Source: Mycetocola zhadangensis (lineage in GTDB: Bacteria; Actinomycetota; Actinomycetes; Actinomycetales; Microbacteriaceae). From it: DNA of 64,000 bases. Below, one piece after another: positions 1-9,223 of the stretch (position 1 is the first letter of the stretch; every line of letters begins with the position of its first letter). Position numbers and translations under genes: made by a program. The notes under the pieces are model-generated. The model was not told where the DNA came from. It ran no database searches and was given only the letters and a program-made list of their open reading frames with translations. The DNA lies in contig NZ_RCWJ01000001.1 in the NCBI RefSeq assembly GCF_003668565.1, positions 992,001-1,056,000 of the forward strand, in the 5' to 3' direction.

Positions 1-150
1 GCCCTCGACACGGATGCCACCTTCGGCGAGACCGAGAAGGAAGAGGAATCCGGGGAGGTCATTGACCTGATGGAAGCCCTCCGTCGCAGCGTCGAAAAGT
101 CGCGAGACGCCAAGAAGAAGAAAGCCCCGTCGAAGAAAAAGCCCGCCTAA
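1..150 (+). CDS. ku: Ku protein, C-terminal end (partial)
   Basis: This is the last 49 codons of a gene that begins before the window. The frame reads through an acidic stretch into EVIDLMEALRRSVE and ends in a lysine-rich tail (KKKKAPSKKKPA) at a TAA. That arrangement is typical of the C-terminus of bacterial Ku, the homodimeric DNA-end-binding protein of non-homologous end joining, where the basic tail helps DNA binding and LigD recruitment. Only the tail is visible, so the family call rests on this motif and on composition. LigD is not in the window. Confidence 0.7.
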   Translation, partial: ALDTDATFGETEKEEESGEVIDLMEALRRSVEKSRDAKKKKAPSKKKPA

Positions 151-171
151 GTTCCGGCGAACGCTTACACG

Positions 172-1671
172 TCAGTTGCGCAGCCCGGTCACGGAAGGGC
201 CCTCGAGCACGTCGCCTGTCGCGCTGAATCGCGAACCGTGAAGCGGGCAGTCCCAGGACCGCTCGACATCGTTCCAGGCGACGATGCCACCGAGGTGTGG
301 ACAGACAGCGGAGGTGCGTGAGACGACCCCGTCGACGCGGCACACGGCGACAGGCTTGACGCCGTCGCGAACGACGACGCCTTCGCCCTCCGCTGGCCCG
401 TCCTCCGGCAGGCTTGAGAGCTCAGCACCAACCCAGCCCTTGGCGAGGTCGCCGGCCACGGTCGCCCCAGCGGCAAGCGTTGTGCGAATGGCGCTGCCCG
501 TCGGCACCCGGCCGCGAAGAGCGGTTGCCCAGCCGGGGGCTGTGTCCGCGAACTGCCCTGCGAGTGAGATACCGGCTGCTGCTGCGTTCGCCATTCCCCA
601 TTTGTTGTAACCGGTAGCGACGAACACGTGATCGTCACCCGGGGAGATCGGGCCGAAGTGGGGGAGCCCGTCTGAGACCCGATAGTCCTGTGCCGACCAG
701 GAGTGCGTCTCGGTTAACGCTCCGAAAGTCCCCGCGGTCCAATCGGCCAGATCGGCCACACGTGCTGCGGTCGGCTGGCCTGTTCCGACCCGGTGGTCGT
801 TGCCTCCAACCACGAGGTAACGGCCGTCCGGCTGTTCCGAATCGCGGACGGAGCGTGACGGAGAGTCGACGGACAGATACATCCCGCTGAGCGCCGGCTG
901 GTCCCAGCGATAGGCCAGAGCATAGGAGCGGTGCGCCTGGATAGTTGCGAACTGCGCTCCGCGCTTGAGGAACGGCATGCCGGTCGCCAGGACGACACGG
1001 TCACCCCGAACGTCGCCGCGTTCCGTCTCCACCACGCACGGAGAGCTTGAGTGGACGTCGAGCCCGCGGACTCCCTCGATGATGATGCCACCGTTGCGGC
1101 GGACAGCAGCGGCCAGCGCTGCAAGCAGCTCAACAGCATCGAGTTGGAACTGGCCGGGGAGGCATACCGCCCCTGTGATGTCGACGGGAAGCTCGAGGGA
1201 CGACAGTGCGGTAACGCCGAGTCCGAGAGACGACGCCGTCTCAAGTTCAGCCTCGATGGTCGGAGCGCCCTCGTCCGTTGCCGCGTAAGTAATGGCATCC
1301 CGGACCTCGATCGTCACTCCTTCGGTCTCGGCGAACGCCCGGATCCACTCCTGCCCGGCACGGTTGGCGGACACGTAGGCCTCAAGCAACTCCCGTGGCA
1401 CCGTCTTGTCGAGTGAGGAAAGCTGGGACCCCTGCAGCAGGGAAACCTTGCCTGTGGTGTGCCCGGTGGACACCGCCCCGATGTATCGAGCCTCAAGCAC
1501 AACGACCGAGCTGCCCTGTTCAAGGAGAGTGAGGGCGGTTGCAAGTCCGGTCAGGCCAGCGCCAAGCACGACAACGTCAGCGGAGAGTCCGTCGCGCCAG
1601 GGATCCGTCTCGATACGGTTCGGGCGATCGAGCCAAAGCGAGGGTCCCTGGGGGACTGAGGGCGTTGTCAT
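172..1671 (-). CDS. FAD-dependent oxidoreductase with C-terminal Rieske domain
   Basis: A 499-residue protein. Residues 30-60 carry an ADP-binding Rossmann motif (VVVLGAGLTGLATAL) followed by the DAO-type FAD fold. The last 100 residues form a Rieske [2Fe-2S] domain with CPHLG and CPLHGSRF supplying the two Cys-His ligand pairs. This DAO-plus-Rieske architecture occurs in gamma-glutamylputrescine-oxidase-like proteins of soil bacteria; the substrate cannot be read from the sequence. The ATG has an AGGAG-type ribosome site about ten bases upstream. It is divergent from the neighbouring dehydrogenase and convergent with ku. Confidence 0.85.
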   Translation of the reverse strand: MTTPSVPQGPSLWLDRPNRIETDPWRDGLSADVVVLGAGLTGLATALTLLEQGSSVVVLEARYIGAVSTGHTTGKVSLLQGSQLSSLDKTVPRELLEAYVSANRAGQEWIRAFAETEGVTIEVRDAITYAATDEGAPTIEAELETASSLGLGVTALSSLELPVDITGAVCLPGQFQLDAVELLAALAAAVRRNGGIIIEGVRGLDVHSSSPCVVETERGDVRGDRVVLATGMPFLKRGAQFATIQAHRSYALAYRWDQPALSGMYLSVDSPSRSVRDSEQPDGRYLVVGGNDHRVGTGQPTAARVADLADWTAGTFGALTETHSWSAQDYRVSDGLPHFGPISPGDDHVFVATGYNKWGMANAAAAGISLAGQFADTAPGWATALRGRVPTGSAIRTTLAAGATVAGDLAKGWVGAELSSLPEDGPAEGEGVVVRDGVKPVAVCRVDGVVSRTSAVCPHLGGIVAWNDVERSWDCPLHGSRFSATGDVLEGPSVTGLRN

Positions 1672-1922
1672 GACGAATGTCTCCTGGTTGAATCCGCCGG
1701 GTGGGCGGTGCCAGGGTTGCAGGATTCTCTGCGCCCGCTGGCGCGGCGGCTCGTCCGACCGTAGCGGGGCGAACGGTGTTTCGCCACCCCTTGAGCGTCC
1801 GAATTTGTGCCGCGTATTGTTGGGGCAGTTTCCGGCGATTGGGGACGCACGCAGCGACTCAGCGGAGTGTGTCCGCCGTTCAAACGCCGGACCGGAAGTC
1901 GATACTCAAGGAGAGAGAGCAC

Positions 1923-2810
1923 GTGGCAACCCAGGCGCAGAATCCGGACCCGAGAAACAAGTACCACGTCGGAGGTTTCCCCAAACAGGAGCAGGACCAG
2001 CCGGGGCTGACCGAGCGGACCGACCCTCGGCCTGATCACGGCGAGAACGACTACACGGGCTCGGGCAAGCTCACCGACCGGGTGGCGCTGATCACAGGTG
2101 GAGACTCCGGAATTGGTCGCGCTGTCGCGATCGCGTACGCCCGTGAGGGTGCCGACGTTGCTATCTCCTACCTGCCTGAAGAGCAGGACGACGCCGAGGA
2201 AACCGCCGAGTGGGTGGAGAAGGCTGGCCGCCGGGCGCTTCTTCTCCCGGGAGACGCCCGCGACGAGCAGTACGCCACCGAGATTGTCGAGATGACAGTG
2301 GCGGAGTTTGGCCGCCTCGACGTTGTCGTGCTCAATGCGGCATACCAGGAGAACAGGGAAGGTCTCGAGAATCTGCCGACCGACGAGTTCGACCGGGTCT
2401 TCAAGACGAACCTGTACGCCATCATGTGGACGGCGCGGGCAGCGATTCCGCACCTGCATGCTGGGGCGTCGATCATCACGACGTCCTCCATCCAGGCATT
2501 CGACCCGTCACCGGAACTCATCGACTACGCCATGACGAAGGCCGCGCAGGTGGCCTTCACGAAGGCGTTGGCCCAGCAGCTCGGGGAAAAGGGCGTCCGG
2601 GTGAACGCCGTCGCTCCTGGCCCGATCTGGACTCCGTTGATTCCTGCGACATCCTGGCCGGACAAGCTTGAGAACTTCGGCGGAGACACTCCGATCGGAC
2701 GCGCCGGGCAACCAGCCGAACTGGCGGGCGCATATGTGTACCTCGCGTCGGATGATGCGTCATACGTGTCGGGTGCTGTCCTCCCTGTCACCGGCGGCAC
2801 CGGGCTGTAG
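1923..2810 (+). CDS. SDR-family oxidoreductase (general-stress type)
   Basis: A 295-residue short-chain dehydrogenase. It has the N-terminal extension typical of the YghA/YhdF group (PGLTERTDPRPDHGE), a nucleotide-binding GGDSGIGRAVA, the catalytic Ser region at TTSSIQAF and the YAMTKAA motif (Tyr and Lys). The frame is open further upstream. I chose the GTG at 1923 because AAGGAG lies nine bases before it and homologues begin with a short disordered segment like this one. It probably reduces an aldehyde or ketone with NAD(P)H; the substrate is unknown. It is followed nine bases later by the small gene at 2820, likely in one transcript. Confidence 0.88.
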   Translation: MATQAQNPDPRNKYHVGGFPKQEQDQPGLTERTDPRPDHGENDYTGSGKLTDRVALITGGDSGIGRAVAIAYAREGADVAISYLPEEQDDAEETAEWVEKAGRRALLLPGDARDEQYATEIVEMTVAEFGRLDVVVLNAAYQENREGLENLPTDEFDRVFKTNLYAIMWTARAAIPHLHAGASIITTSSIQAFDPSPELIDYAMTKAAQVAFTKALAQQLGEKGVRVNAVAPGPIWTPLIPATSWPDKLENFGGDTPIGRAGQPAELAGAYVYLASDDASYVSGAVLPVTGGTGL

Positions 2811-2819
2811 GGGACCGGA

Positions 2820-3086
2820 ATGCCACAAAACGCGGCTTCACGACTGAAGGATCCCGGGCTCTACGACAAGCTTCGGGACGACGGTCAGTCGAAGCAGAAG
2901 GCAGCGCGCATCGCCAACGCGGCCGGAACACAGGGCAGGTCGAAACTGGGCCAAAAGGGTGGCGAGTTCGGCAGCTACGAAGACTGGATGGTGGACGACC
3001 TGCGAAAGCGCGCGAAGGAGATTGGTCAGGCCGGGTACTCGCGAAAGAAGAAGTCGGACCTCATTTCAGCGCTGCGCAACTCGTGA
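2820..3086 (+). CDS. Small DUF7218/Rho-N-like protein
   Basis: An 88-residue basic protein. The N-terminal half (LKDPGLYDKLRDDGQSKQKAA) resembles small actinobacterial stress proteins. The C-terminal half (WMVDDLRKRAKEIGQAGYS, then KKKSDLISALRNS) matches the SAP/Rho N-terminal helix-extended-helix pattern that binds nucleic acid. It follows the SDR gene after nine bases and precedes topoisomerase IB, so it may be co-transcribed with both. A DNA- or RNA-binding role is inference from the motif. Confidence 0.75.
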   Translation: MPQNAASRLKDPGLYDKLRDDGQSKQKAARIANAAGTQGRSKLGQKGGEFGSYEDWMVDDLRKRAKEIGQAGYSRKKKSDLISALRNS

Positions 3087-3135
3087 GCGGCGACGCTTTC
3101 CCCCTCCTGCTTCCTGTACACACCGGGGGATCCTC

Positions 3136-4107
3136 ATGCCACGGTTGAGAAAGAGCAATACCAGGGGAGTTGGGCTCGGCCGGCGGAAGACTCGATCGGG
3201 CTTCCGCTACATCGACGCGAACGGTCAACCGGTCCACGACGCTGAGACCGTCGAGAGGATCGCCGCCCTGGTCATTCCCCCCGCGTGGACGGATGTCTGG
3301 ATTTCGCCGTATCCAAACGGACACATCCAGGCGGTCGGAACCGACCTCGCCGGTCGGAAACAATACCTCTACCACGAGGTATGGCGGCAGAAACAGGACG
3401 AACGGAAGTTTGATCGCGCACTCGAGCTCGCCCTCGCTCTGCCGTCAGCGCGAAGGCGAGTCACCGCCGACCTGCGAGGTCCAACCGGCTCACGCGATCG
3501 GGCGTTGGCCACCGGGTTCCGACTCCTCGATTCTGCCCGTCTGCGCGTTGGCAGCGAACGCTTTGCGCTCGAACACGGCAGCCATGGACTCACCACGCTG
3601 CTGTGCGCGCATGCAACGGTCTCAGGCAACACAGTCTCGCTCGATTTTCCCGGCAAGAGCGGCCAGGCCTGGTCGAGCGACACCACAGACGAGGACCTCG
3701 CGAAGGTCATCCGTTCGCTGAAAACCCGGGGAGGCGACTCGCGTCTTCTCGCCTGGAAAAACGGGCGAGAGTGGCGAGGGCTCAGCGCCCAGGACATGAA
3801 CGACTATGTGCGCCTCCGCACCAACGGCGACTTCACGGCCAAGGACTTCCGCACGCTGCACGGCAGCATCATCGCGGCGCGGGCGTTGCGTGACTTCGGC
3901 GTGGTGAAGTCGGGGCGCCAGCAGGCCAAGGTGATCAGCGCGGCCGTCGCGGAGACAGCTGACGCACTCGGCAACACGCCTGCGATCGCTCGGGCAAGCT
4001 ATATCGACCCGCGAGTGCTCGATCGATATCGTGCCGGGGAGGTGCTCGACAGCCGCGGAACACAACCAGAGCCCGCTCTGCGGCGCCTGATCCTCGGCGA
4101 TGACTGA
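3136..4107 (+). CDS. DNA topoisomerase IB
   Basis: A 323-residue poxvirus-like bacterial type IB topoisomerase, which relaxes supercoils through a 3'-phosphotyrosyl intermediate. The N-terminal domain carries RSGFRYIDANG and the IPPAWTDVWISP motif. The catalytic domain has the TAKDFRTLHGS segment with catalytic Lys/Arg residues, and ARASYIDPRV at the C-terminus supplies the nucleophilic Tyr. Length is normal for the family. The frame is open upstream to 2959, but the ATG at 3136 begins the conserved region. The enzyme is typical of soil actinobacteria and often lies near ku/ligD genes, as here. Confidence 0.9.
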   Translation: MPRLRKSNTRGVGLGRRKTRSGFRYIDANGQPVHDAETVERIAALVIPPAWTDVWISPYPNGHIQAVGTDLAGRKQYLYHEVWRQKQDERKFDRALELALALPSARRRVTADLRGPTGSRDRALATGFRLLDSARLRVGSERFALEHGSHGLTTLLCAHATVSGNTVSLDFPGKSGQAWSSDTTDEDLAKVIRSLKTRGGDSRLLAWKNGREWRGLSAQDMNDYVRLRTNGDFTAKDFRTLHGSIIAARALRDFGVVKSGRQQAKVISAAVAETADALGNTPAIARASYIDPRVLDRYRAGEVLDSRGTQPEPALRRLILGDD

Positions 4108-4162
4108 GCCTTTCCGGTGTCAACCCCTTGGCGCGGTGCCGACGTGCCGAAAGAATCAAAGA

Positions 4163-4684
4163 ATGACCGCGCCAGACTCCCCGTCCTCCGCAGACCAGGC
4201 ACGTGAACTCGCCGAGTCCATCGCGGCGCGCATCGAAGGATCGACCCTTCACATTGCGATTGCCGAGTCTCTCACCGGCGGACAGTTGAGCATGCGACTG
4301 GCTGCGGCAGCAAACTCATCGTCGTGGTTCGCCGGAAGTCTCGTCGCGTACATGACTGAGACGAAACATCGGGTGCTCGGCCTGTCACCCGGGCCGGTTG
4401 TGTCGGCGAGGGCCGCCGAAGAGATGGCGGCGGGAATCGCCAAACTCACCGGCGCGAACCTCGCACTGTCGATCACGGGTGTCGGTGGTCCAGATGAGCA
4501 GGACGGCTGCGAGGTAGGCACCGTGTTTATTGGCCTGCGTTCTCCGCACGGTGAGATTTACGTCGCAGAGCGGATGCTTGGCGGCAGTCCAGAGGAAATC
4601 GTCGAGTCAGCTGTGGTCGCGTCTCTTCGGCTCCTGGACGCTAGGGTCGACGCGCTTGCCTCTGCTCACCCCACGCGTCGCTGA
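4163..4684 (+). CDS. pncC: CinA C-terminal domain protein (nicotinamide-nucleotide amidohydrolase)
   Basis: A 173-residue stand-alone CinA C-terminal domain. It has the hallmark AESLTGGQLSMRL near residue 35, the SWFAGSLVAYMTETKHRVLG segment, and the ITGVGGPDEQDGCEVGTVFIGL loop. The family deamidates NMN to NaMN in pyridine-nucleotide recycling; the CinA N-terminal domain is absent, as in many actinobacteria. Its last 19 bases overlap the 3' end of the convergent idi gene. Confidence 0.88.
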   Translation: MTAPDSPSSADQARELAESIAARIEGSTLHIAIAESLTGGQLSMRLAAAANSSSWFAGSLVAYMTETKHRVLGLSPGPVVSARAAEEMAAGIAKLTGANLALSITGVGGPDEQDGCEVGTVFIGLRSPHGEIYVAERMLGGSPEEIVESAVVASLRLLDARVDALASAHPTRR

Positions 4685-5205
4685 GCCAGCGCTGAGAGCA
4701 GGGGAAGCTGCAGTGTCAGCCACGGGCTGAACGCCCATGGTGTTGCCGTCACGGCGCGTTCGAGAGCATCGGGGTCAACCCAGTGCCACTCCGAGACCTC
4801 ATCGTGGCGCGGGCGAAGTGGTCCATCCACCGTTGCCCGGTAGACGGGGCAGACTTCATTTTCGACAATGCCCGACGCGTCAACGGCGCGGTACCTGAAG
4901 TCGGGCAGCGCCAGTTCGACCGAATTCAGGCGCACCCCGAGCTCATGCTCGGCCCTGCGGTGCACTGCCCGTTCGATGTCCTCTCCCGGAGCGGGGTGAC
5001 CACAGAATGAGTTCGTCCACACTCCAGGCCACGCCACCTTGGTCAACGCGCGCCTGGTGACCAGAATGCGTCCAGTCTCGTCAAACAGATGGCAGGAAAA
5101 TGCGAGGTGGAGAGGTGTCGCCTCGGTGTGCACTGCCGCCTTGTCAGCAACTCCGATCGCCGAACCATCGTCGGCGAGCAAAACCACCTGTTCTAGTGAA
5201 CTCAT
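4666..5205 (-). CDS. idi: Isopentenyl-diphosphate delta-isomerase, type 1
   Basis: A 179-residue Nudix-fold isomerase that interconverts IPP and DMAPP for prenyl-chain synthesis. Visible features are HLAFSCHLFDE, the NSFCGHP motif with the catalytic Cys, and the degenerate Nudix box around EDIERAVHRRAEHELG followed by ENEVCPVY. The frame is open far upstream, but the ATG at 5205 begins the conserved protein and lies six bases after a CAGAAT hexamer, consistent with leaderless transcription. It is divergent from crtE and belongs functionally to the carotenoid cluster. Confidence 0.92.
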   Translation of the reverse strand: MSSLEQVVLLADDGSAIGVADKAAVHTEATPLHLAFSCHLFDETGRILVTRRALTKVAWPGVWTNSFCGHPAPGEDIERAVHRRAEHELGVRLNSVELALPDFRYRAVDASGIVENEVCPVYRATVDGPLRPRHDEVSEWHWVDPDALERAVTATPWAFSPWLTLQLPLLSALAQRRVG

Positions 5206-5317
5206 GTGACCATTCTGTGCCCCGTCGGCGGGAAGGACAAAGGCGAGCACGCAGGGACCGGGTGAAATCAACCGAAAGTATGTGACACCCGTGAGGCGTC
5301 TCGGATACGTTGGACGG
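5206..5317. promoter_or_regulatory. Divergent promoter region idi / crtE
   Basis: This 112-base gap separates the divergent idi and crtE starts. On the plus strand TACGTT (5306-5311) lies six bases before the crtE ATG. On the minus strand CAGAAT (5212-5217) lies six bases before the idi ATG. Both placements fit the actinobacterial leaderless arrangement in which the -10 element directs initiation at the start codon. No clear -35 element or operator palindrome was found, and no regulator gene such as a MarR-type crtR adjoins the cluster. Confidence 0.45.
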
Positions 5318-6388
5318 ATGGACCAGCACGAGCTCATCGCGGTGCCCTGGCGTGGGGCCGAACACGTCGACGCGGCGCTCGCGCGGTACTTCAGTTTGTC
5401 GAGAACGCAGGCCGGCAAGTACGGGCATCGTTTCGAGCGTCTCTGGGACGTGATCGAACGCAACACGACAGGGGGCAAACGCTTTCGCCCCCGCATGGTC
5501 ATGGCCGCGTACACGTCGCTCGGTGGAGCAGACCTCGAGGCTGCAGCGCAACTCGCTGCGGCGTACGAGATGCTTCACACAGCGCTCATCGTGCACGACG
5601 ACGTCATCGACCGTGATTTTGTCCGGCGTGGCCACGCCAACGTCTCCGGCAGTTACCGCGACATCGCAACAACGGCCGGGATCCCGCTGCCTGCCGCTGA
5701 ACACCGGGGCATGTCAGCCGCCGTGATCGCCGGCGACCTTGCCCTCTCCGGCGCATACCGCCTCGTCGATCGCACAGGAGCGGCCGACAATGTGCGCTTC
5801 CGGCTGCGCGAGATCCTCGACGACGCTGTCACGGCAGCTGCCGCGGGAGAGCTCGCTGACGTGGACTTCTCCCTCAGCCCTCGGCCGCCGTCCGTCGATG
5901 ACATTGTCGAGATGGAACGGCAGAAGACGGCAGTCTATTCGTTTGAGGCGCCGCTCCAATCGGGTGCAGTGCTTGCCGGGGCATTCGACGAGACCATCGA
6001 TGAACTGGGTGAGTTCGGGCGCAACATCGGCATCGCCTACCAGATCGTCGACGACATCCTCGGGGTGTTCGGTCGGCAGGAGTCGACGGGGAAGAGCACC
6101 CTCGGTGACCTGCGCGAAGGCAAGCGCACAGTTCTCACGGCGCAGGCGTTCTCGTCGGAGTTGTGGGGCTCGGTCGCCGACCTCTTCGGCAAGTCAGACC
6201 TGAATGAAGACGAGGCCGCCCGGATCCGCGGTGTACTCGTAGACTCTGGAGCGAAAGGCTTCGCTGAGCGGCTCGCCGCCGACTTCGCGAATCGGGCCTG
6301 GGAACACCTGGCCTCCGACGCAATTCCGGCCAGCCTGAGGGATGAGCTGTCTCCCGTCGTACGAAAAGTTTTGGAGCGTGTCCGTTGA
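5318..6388 (+). CDS. crtE: Geranylgeranyl diphosphate synthase
   Basis: A 356-residue trans-prenyltransferase that elongates DMAPP/FPP with IPP to GGPP, the precursor of phytoene. The first aspartate-rich motif is HDDVIDRD and the second is QIVDDILGVFG; GGKRFRP near residue 50 binds the diphosphate. A GTG at 5282 is in frame upstream, but the ATG at 5318 fits homologues and sits six bases after a TACGTT hexamer. The stop overlaps the crtB start by four bases, indicating translational coupling. It is the first gene of the carotenoid operon. Confidence 0.93.
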   Translation: MDQHELIAVPWRGAEHVDAALARYFSLSRTQAGKYGHRFERLWDVIERNTTGGKRFRPRMVMAAYTSLGGADLEAAAQLAAAYEMLHTALIVHDDVIDRDFVRRGHANVSGSYRDIATTAGIPLPAAEHRGMSAAVIAGDLALSGAYRLVDRTGAADNVRFRLREILDDAVTAAAAGELADVDFSLSPRPPSVDDIVEMERQKTAVYSFEAPLQSGAVLAGAFDETIDELGEFGRNIGIAYQIVDDILGVFGRQESTGKSTLGDLREGKRTVLTAQAFSSELWGSVADLFGKSDLNEDEAARIRGVLVDSGAKGFAERLAADFANRAWEHLASDAIPASLRDELSPVVRKVLERVR

Positions 6389-7284
6389 ATTTTCCTGCCC
6401 TCCGAGTGCGGCCTTCGGGTGCAGCAACCGGGAGTGCGCTGTACGACGATGTGGCAATTGAAACGTCCGCACGCGTCATCGCTCGCTATTCCACTTCGTT
6501 CGGTATGGCATCCCGCCTTCTGGCTCCCGACGTCCGCACGCACATCCGGAACATTTATGCGCTCGTGCGTGTCGCCGATGAGATCGTTGACGGAGTCGCC
6601 CAGGAGGCTGGCCTCAGCGCTGAGGAGATCGCCCGCCGGCTGGACGCGTTCGAAGCAGAGACCGACCTGGCCTGCGCGACCGGGTACAGCACCAATCTGG
6701 TCATCCACGCCTTCGCTCTGACCGCGCGGCGGATGGGGATCCCTGGGGACCTCACCCGTCCGTTCTTCGCATCGATGCGAGCCGACTGCACAGAGACCAC
6801 CCACACCGCTGAGAGCTTCACGGCATACGTATACGGTTCAGCGGAGGTGATCGGTCTCATGTGCCTTCGCGCGTTCCTCTACGGCCACACGGTGACCGCT
6901 GACGAAGAAGCACGACTGGTGGACGGTGCACGTCACCTGGGCGCTGCGTTCCAGAAAGTCAACTTCCTGCGCGACCTGTCCGCTGACTTCGACGGCCTCG
7001 GCCGCAACTACTTCCCTGGCGTGGAGCTCAGCTCGTTCTCCGAGAACGACAAGAGCAGGCTCCTCGCTGACATCGACACCGACCTCGCAGCGTCGTCCGC
7101 AGCACTTCCCGGGCTTCCGGCGTCGTCGAGACGCGCTGTCGCACTCGCGCAACTGCTTTTTGGTGAGCTCACCGAGCGAATCCGCTCCACCCCGGCAAGC
7201 GCACTGATCCAGACCCGGGTTCGAGTTCCGAACTCGGTGAAGCTGCGTCTCGCCGCAGCCGCAGCGGCCGGAAAACTGCCGTGA
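6385..7284 (+). CDS. crtB: Phytoene synthase
   Basis: A 299-residue squalene/phytoene synthase condensing two GGPP into phytoene. The first aspartate-rich motif is RVADEIVDG (DEIVD at residues 65-69). The second region is QKVNFLRDLSADFDGLGRNY. Translation starts at a TTG that overlaps the crtE stop (TTGA), which explains the non-ATG start by coupling. The end overlaps crtI in the same four-base manner. Confidence 0.93.
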   Translation: MNFPALRVRPSGAATGSALYDDVAIETSARVIARYSTSFGMASRLLAPDVRTHIRNIYALVRVADEIVDGVAQEAGLSAEEIARRLDAFEAETDLACATGYSTNLVIHAFALTARRMGIPGDLTRPFFASMRADCTETTHTAESFTAYVYGSAEVIGLMCLRAFLYGHTVTADEEARLVDGARHLGAAFQKVNFLRDLSADFDGLGRNYFPGVELSSFSENDKSRLLADIDTDLAASSAALPGLPASSRRAVALAQLLFGELTERIRSTPASALIQTRVRVPNSVKLRLAAAAAAGKLP

Positions 7285-8888
7285 GCCGCGGCACGTCAGC
7301 CGTCGTCATCGGCGGCGGTATCTCTGGTCTGGCCACCGCGGCGCTGCTGGCGCGTGACGGTTACTCGGTGACCCTCCTCGAAAAGCGGGAGAACGTCGGC
7401 GGTCGCGCCGGCCTGAGCGAGAACAGCGGGTTCCGCTTCGACACCGGCCCGAGCTGGTATCTCATGCCTGAGGTGTTCGACCACTTCTACCGCTCGCTCG
7501 GCACGACGGCGGCTGAGCAGCTCGACCTCGTTCGCCTCGACCCCGCCTACCGGGTCTTCTTCGAAGGTCGAACCGACCCTGTCACCGTCGCGGCATCCAA
7601 AGAGGAGAACGTCGCGCTCTTCGAAAGCATCGAAAACGGGGCTGGGGCGAAGCTCGAGCGCTACCTCGACTCCGCTGCGGTGACGTACGAGATCGCGAAA
7701 AAGCGGTTCCTCTACACGACGTTCGAATCTTTCCTCCCGCTGCTCCGCCGCGACGTGCTTCGCCGGACAAAGCTGCTTGTGCGCCTTCTCACCGAGTCGC
7801 TCGACAGCTTCACCTCGCGCTTTTTCCGCGACGAACGGCTGAAACAGATTCTCGGCTACCCGGCCGTCTTCCTCGGCTCCAGCCCGTTCACCACACCGAG
7901 CATGTACCACCTGATGAGCCACCTCGACCTCGTAGACGGCGTGCTGTACCCACGCGGCGGTTTCACAACGATCATCGACAGCATCGCTGCGCTCGCCCGG
8001 TCAGAGGGCGTCGATATTCGCACCAACGCCACGGTGACGTCCATCGATACCGCACCGACGGCATCCGCTCGCAAACCGTCGGTGACAGGCGTCACCTGGA
8101 CAAACGCGACCGGCGACACTCAGCGGCTGACCGCCGACATCGTTGTCTCTACCGCAGACCTGCACCACAGCGAGACACAGTTGCTGCCGAGGGCGCTGCA
8201 GACCTATCCGGAGAAGTACTGGCGTTCCAAGACCGCTGGCCCGAGCGCTGTGCTGGTCTCGCTCGGCGTCCGAGGAACGCTGCCGCAGCTGCCGCACCAC
8301 AGCCTGTTCTTCACGAGCGACTGGAAGCACAACTTCGAGCAGATCTTCACCGAGCCGACCAGCGTGCCGTTCCCCGCTTCGCTCTACGTCTGCAAGCCGA
8401 GCGCGTCCGACAGCAGCGTTGCGCCAGAGGGCACCGAAAACCTCTTTATCCTCGTTCCTGTTCCAGCCGACGTCACGATCGGCGGGCGAGCGGATGCCAC
8501 GGTGCAGGCGATCGCGGATCGTGCCCTCACGCAGGTGGCCGAGTGGGCAGATGTCCCTGACCTGGCCGAGCGCATCGTGGTGCGCGAGGTGACGGGGCCA
8601 GCCGACTTCGCCAGCGACCTCAACGCCTGGAAGGGTACAGCGCTTGGCCCGGCGCACATCCTCACCCAGAGCGCGTTCTTCCGTGCTGGCAACGTCAGCA
8701 AGAAGGTCGACGGGCTGTTCTACGCTGGCGGGTCGAGCATTCCGGGAATCGGACTGCCGATGTGCCTGATCAGCGCCGAGCTGGTGATCAAGCGGCTTCG
8801 CGGTGACCTCAGCACAGAAGCGATGCCCACGCCCTTGTTTCCCACCCAAACTGTTGTGCCCGCCCGGGATGCAGGCGCGGCCAGCTGA
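7281..8888 (+). CDS. crtI: Phytoene desaturase
   Basis: A 535-residue FAD-dependent CrtI-type desaturase that converts phytoene to lycopene in four steps. It has the N-terminal dinucleotide fold VVIGGGISGLATAALLA, the NVGGRAG motif, and the C-terminal signature GGSSIPGIGLPMCLISAELV. The GTG start overlaps the crtB stop (GTGA) and the TGA overlaps the crtYe ATG by one base. Length is normal for bacterial CrtI. Confidence 0.94.
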   Translation: MSRGTSAVVIGGGISGLATAALLARDGYSVTLLEKRENVGGRAGLSENSGFRFDTGPSWYLMPEVFDHFYRSLGTTAAEQLDLVRLDPAYRVFFEGRTDPVTVAASKEENVALFESIENGAGAKLERYLDSAAVTYEIAKKRFLYTTFESFLPLLRRDVLRRTKLLVRLLTESLDSFTSRFFRDERLKQILGYPAVFLGSSPFTTPSMYHLMSHLDLVDGVLYPRGGFTTIIDSIAALARSEGVDIRTNATVTSIDTAPTASARKPSVTGVTWTNATGDTQRLTADIVVSTADLHHSETQLLPRALQTYPEKYWRSKTAGPSAVLVSLGVRGTLPQLPHHSLFFTSDWKHNFEQIFTEPTSVPFPASLYVCKPSASDSSVAPEGTENLFILVPVPADVTIGGRADATVQAIADRALTQVAEWADVPDLAERIVVREVTGPADFASDLNAWKGTALGPAHILTQSAFFRAGNVSKKVDGLFYAGGSSIPGIGLPMCLISAELVIKRLRGDLSTEAMPTPLFPTQTVVPARDAGAAS

Positions 8889-9223
8889 TGGGGTTTCTCT
8901 ACCTCGGCGCGCTTCTCGTCTCACTCGGCTGCATGGTGCTGCTCGACTCCCGGTTTCGGCTGTTCTTCTGGGCAGACGCCCGCCGCGCAAGCATCGTTCT
9001 CGTCGTGGGGATCGTGTTCTTCCTGGCCTGGGACCTCGCAGGCATCGGCCTGTCGATCTTCTATCGCGGTGAGACGGAGTTCATGACCGGTGTCCTGCTT
9101 GCACCGGAGCTGCCGCTCGAAGAGGTCTTCTTCCTCACCCTGCTCTGCTATGTCGCCATGAACGTGTTCTCAGGCGCCAGGCTGGTGCTCGACCGTCGTT
9201 CGGCCGCGGGGCAGGCGTCGTGA
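8888..9223 (+). CDS. crtYe: Lycopene cyclase subunit, CrtYe-type
   Basis: A 111-residue membrane protein with three predicted transmembrane helices and the PLEEVFFLTLLCYV motif of the heterodimeric lycopene cyclase domain. With the next gene it should form the cyclase that closes the rings of a C50 carotenoid. The ATG shares one base with the crtI stop, and the stop overlaps the crtYf GTG by four. Whether the product rings are epsilon or gamma type cannot be read here. Confidence 0.88.
   Translation: MGFLYLGALLVSLGCMVLLDSRFRLFFWADARRASIVLVVGIVFFLAWDLAGIGLSIFYRGETEFMTGVLLAPELPLEEVFFLTLLCYVAMNVFSGARLVLDRRSAAGQAS

Noticed and set aside
4666-5205. idi as part of the crt transcript
   Set aside because: It is on the opposite strand with its own start and probable promoter; the link to the operon is functional only.
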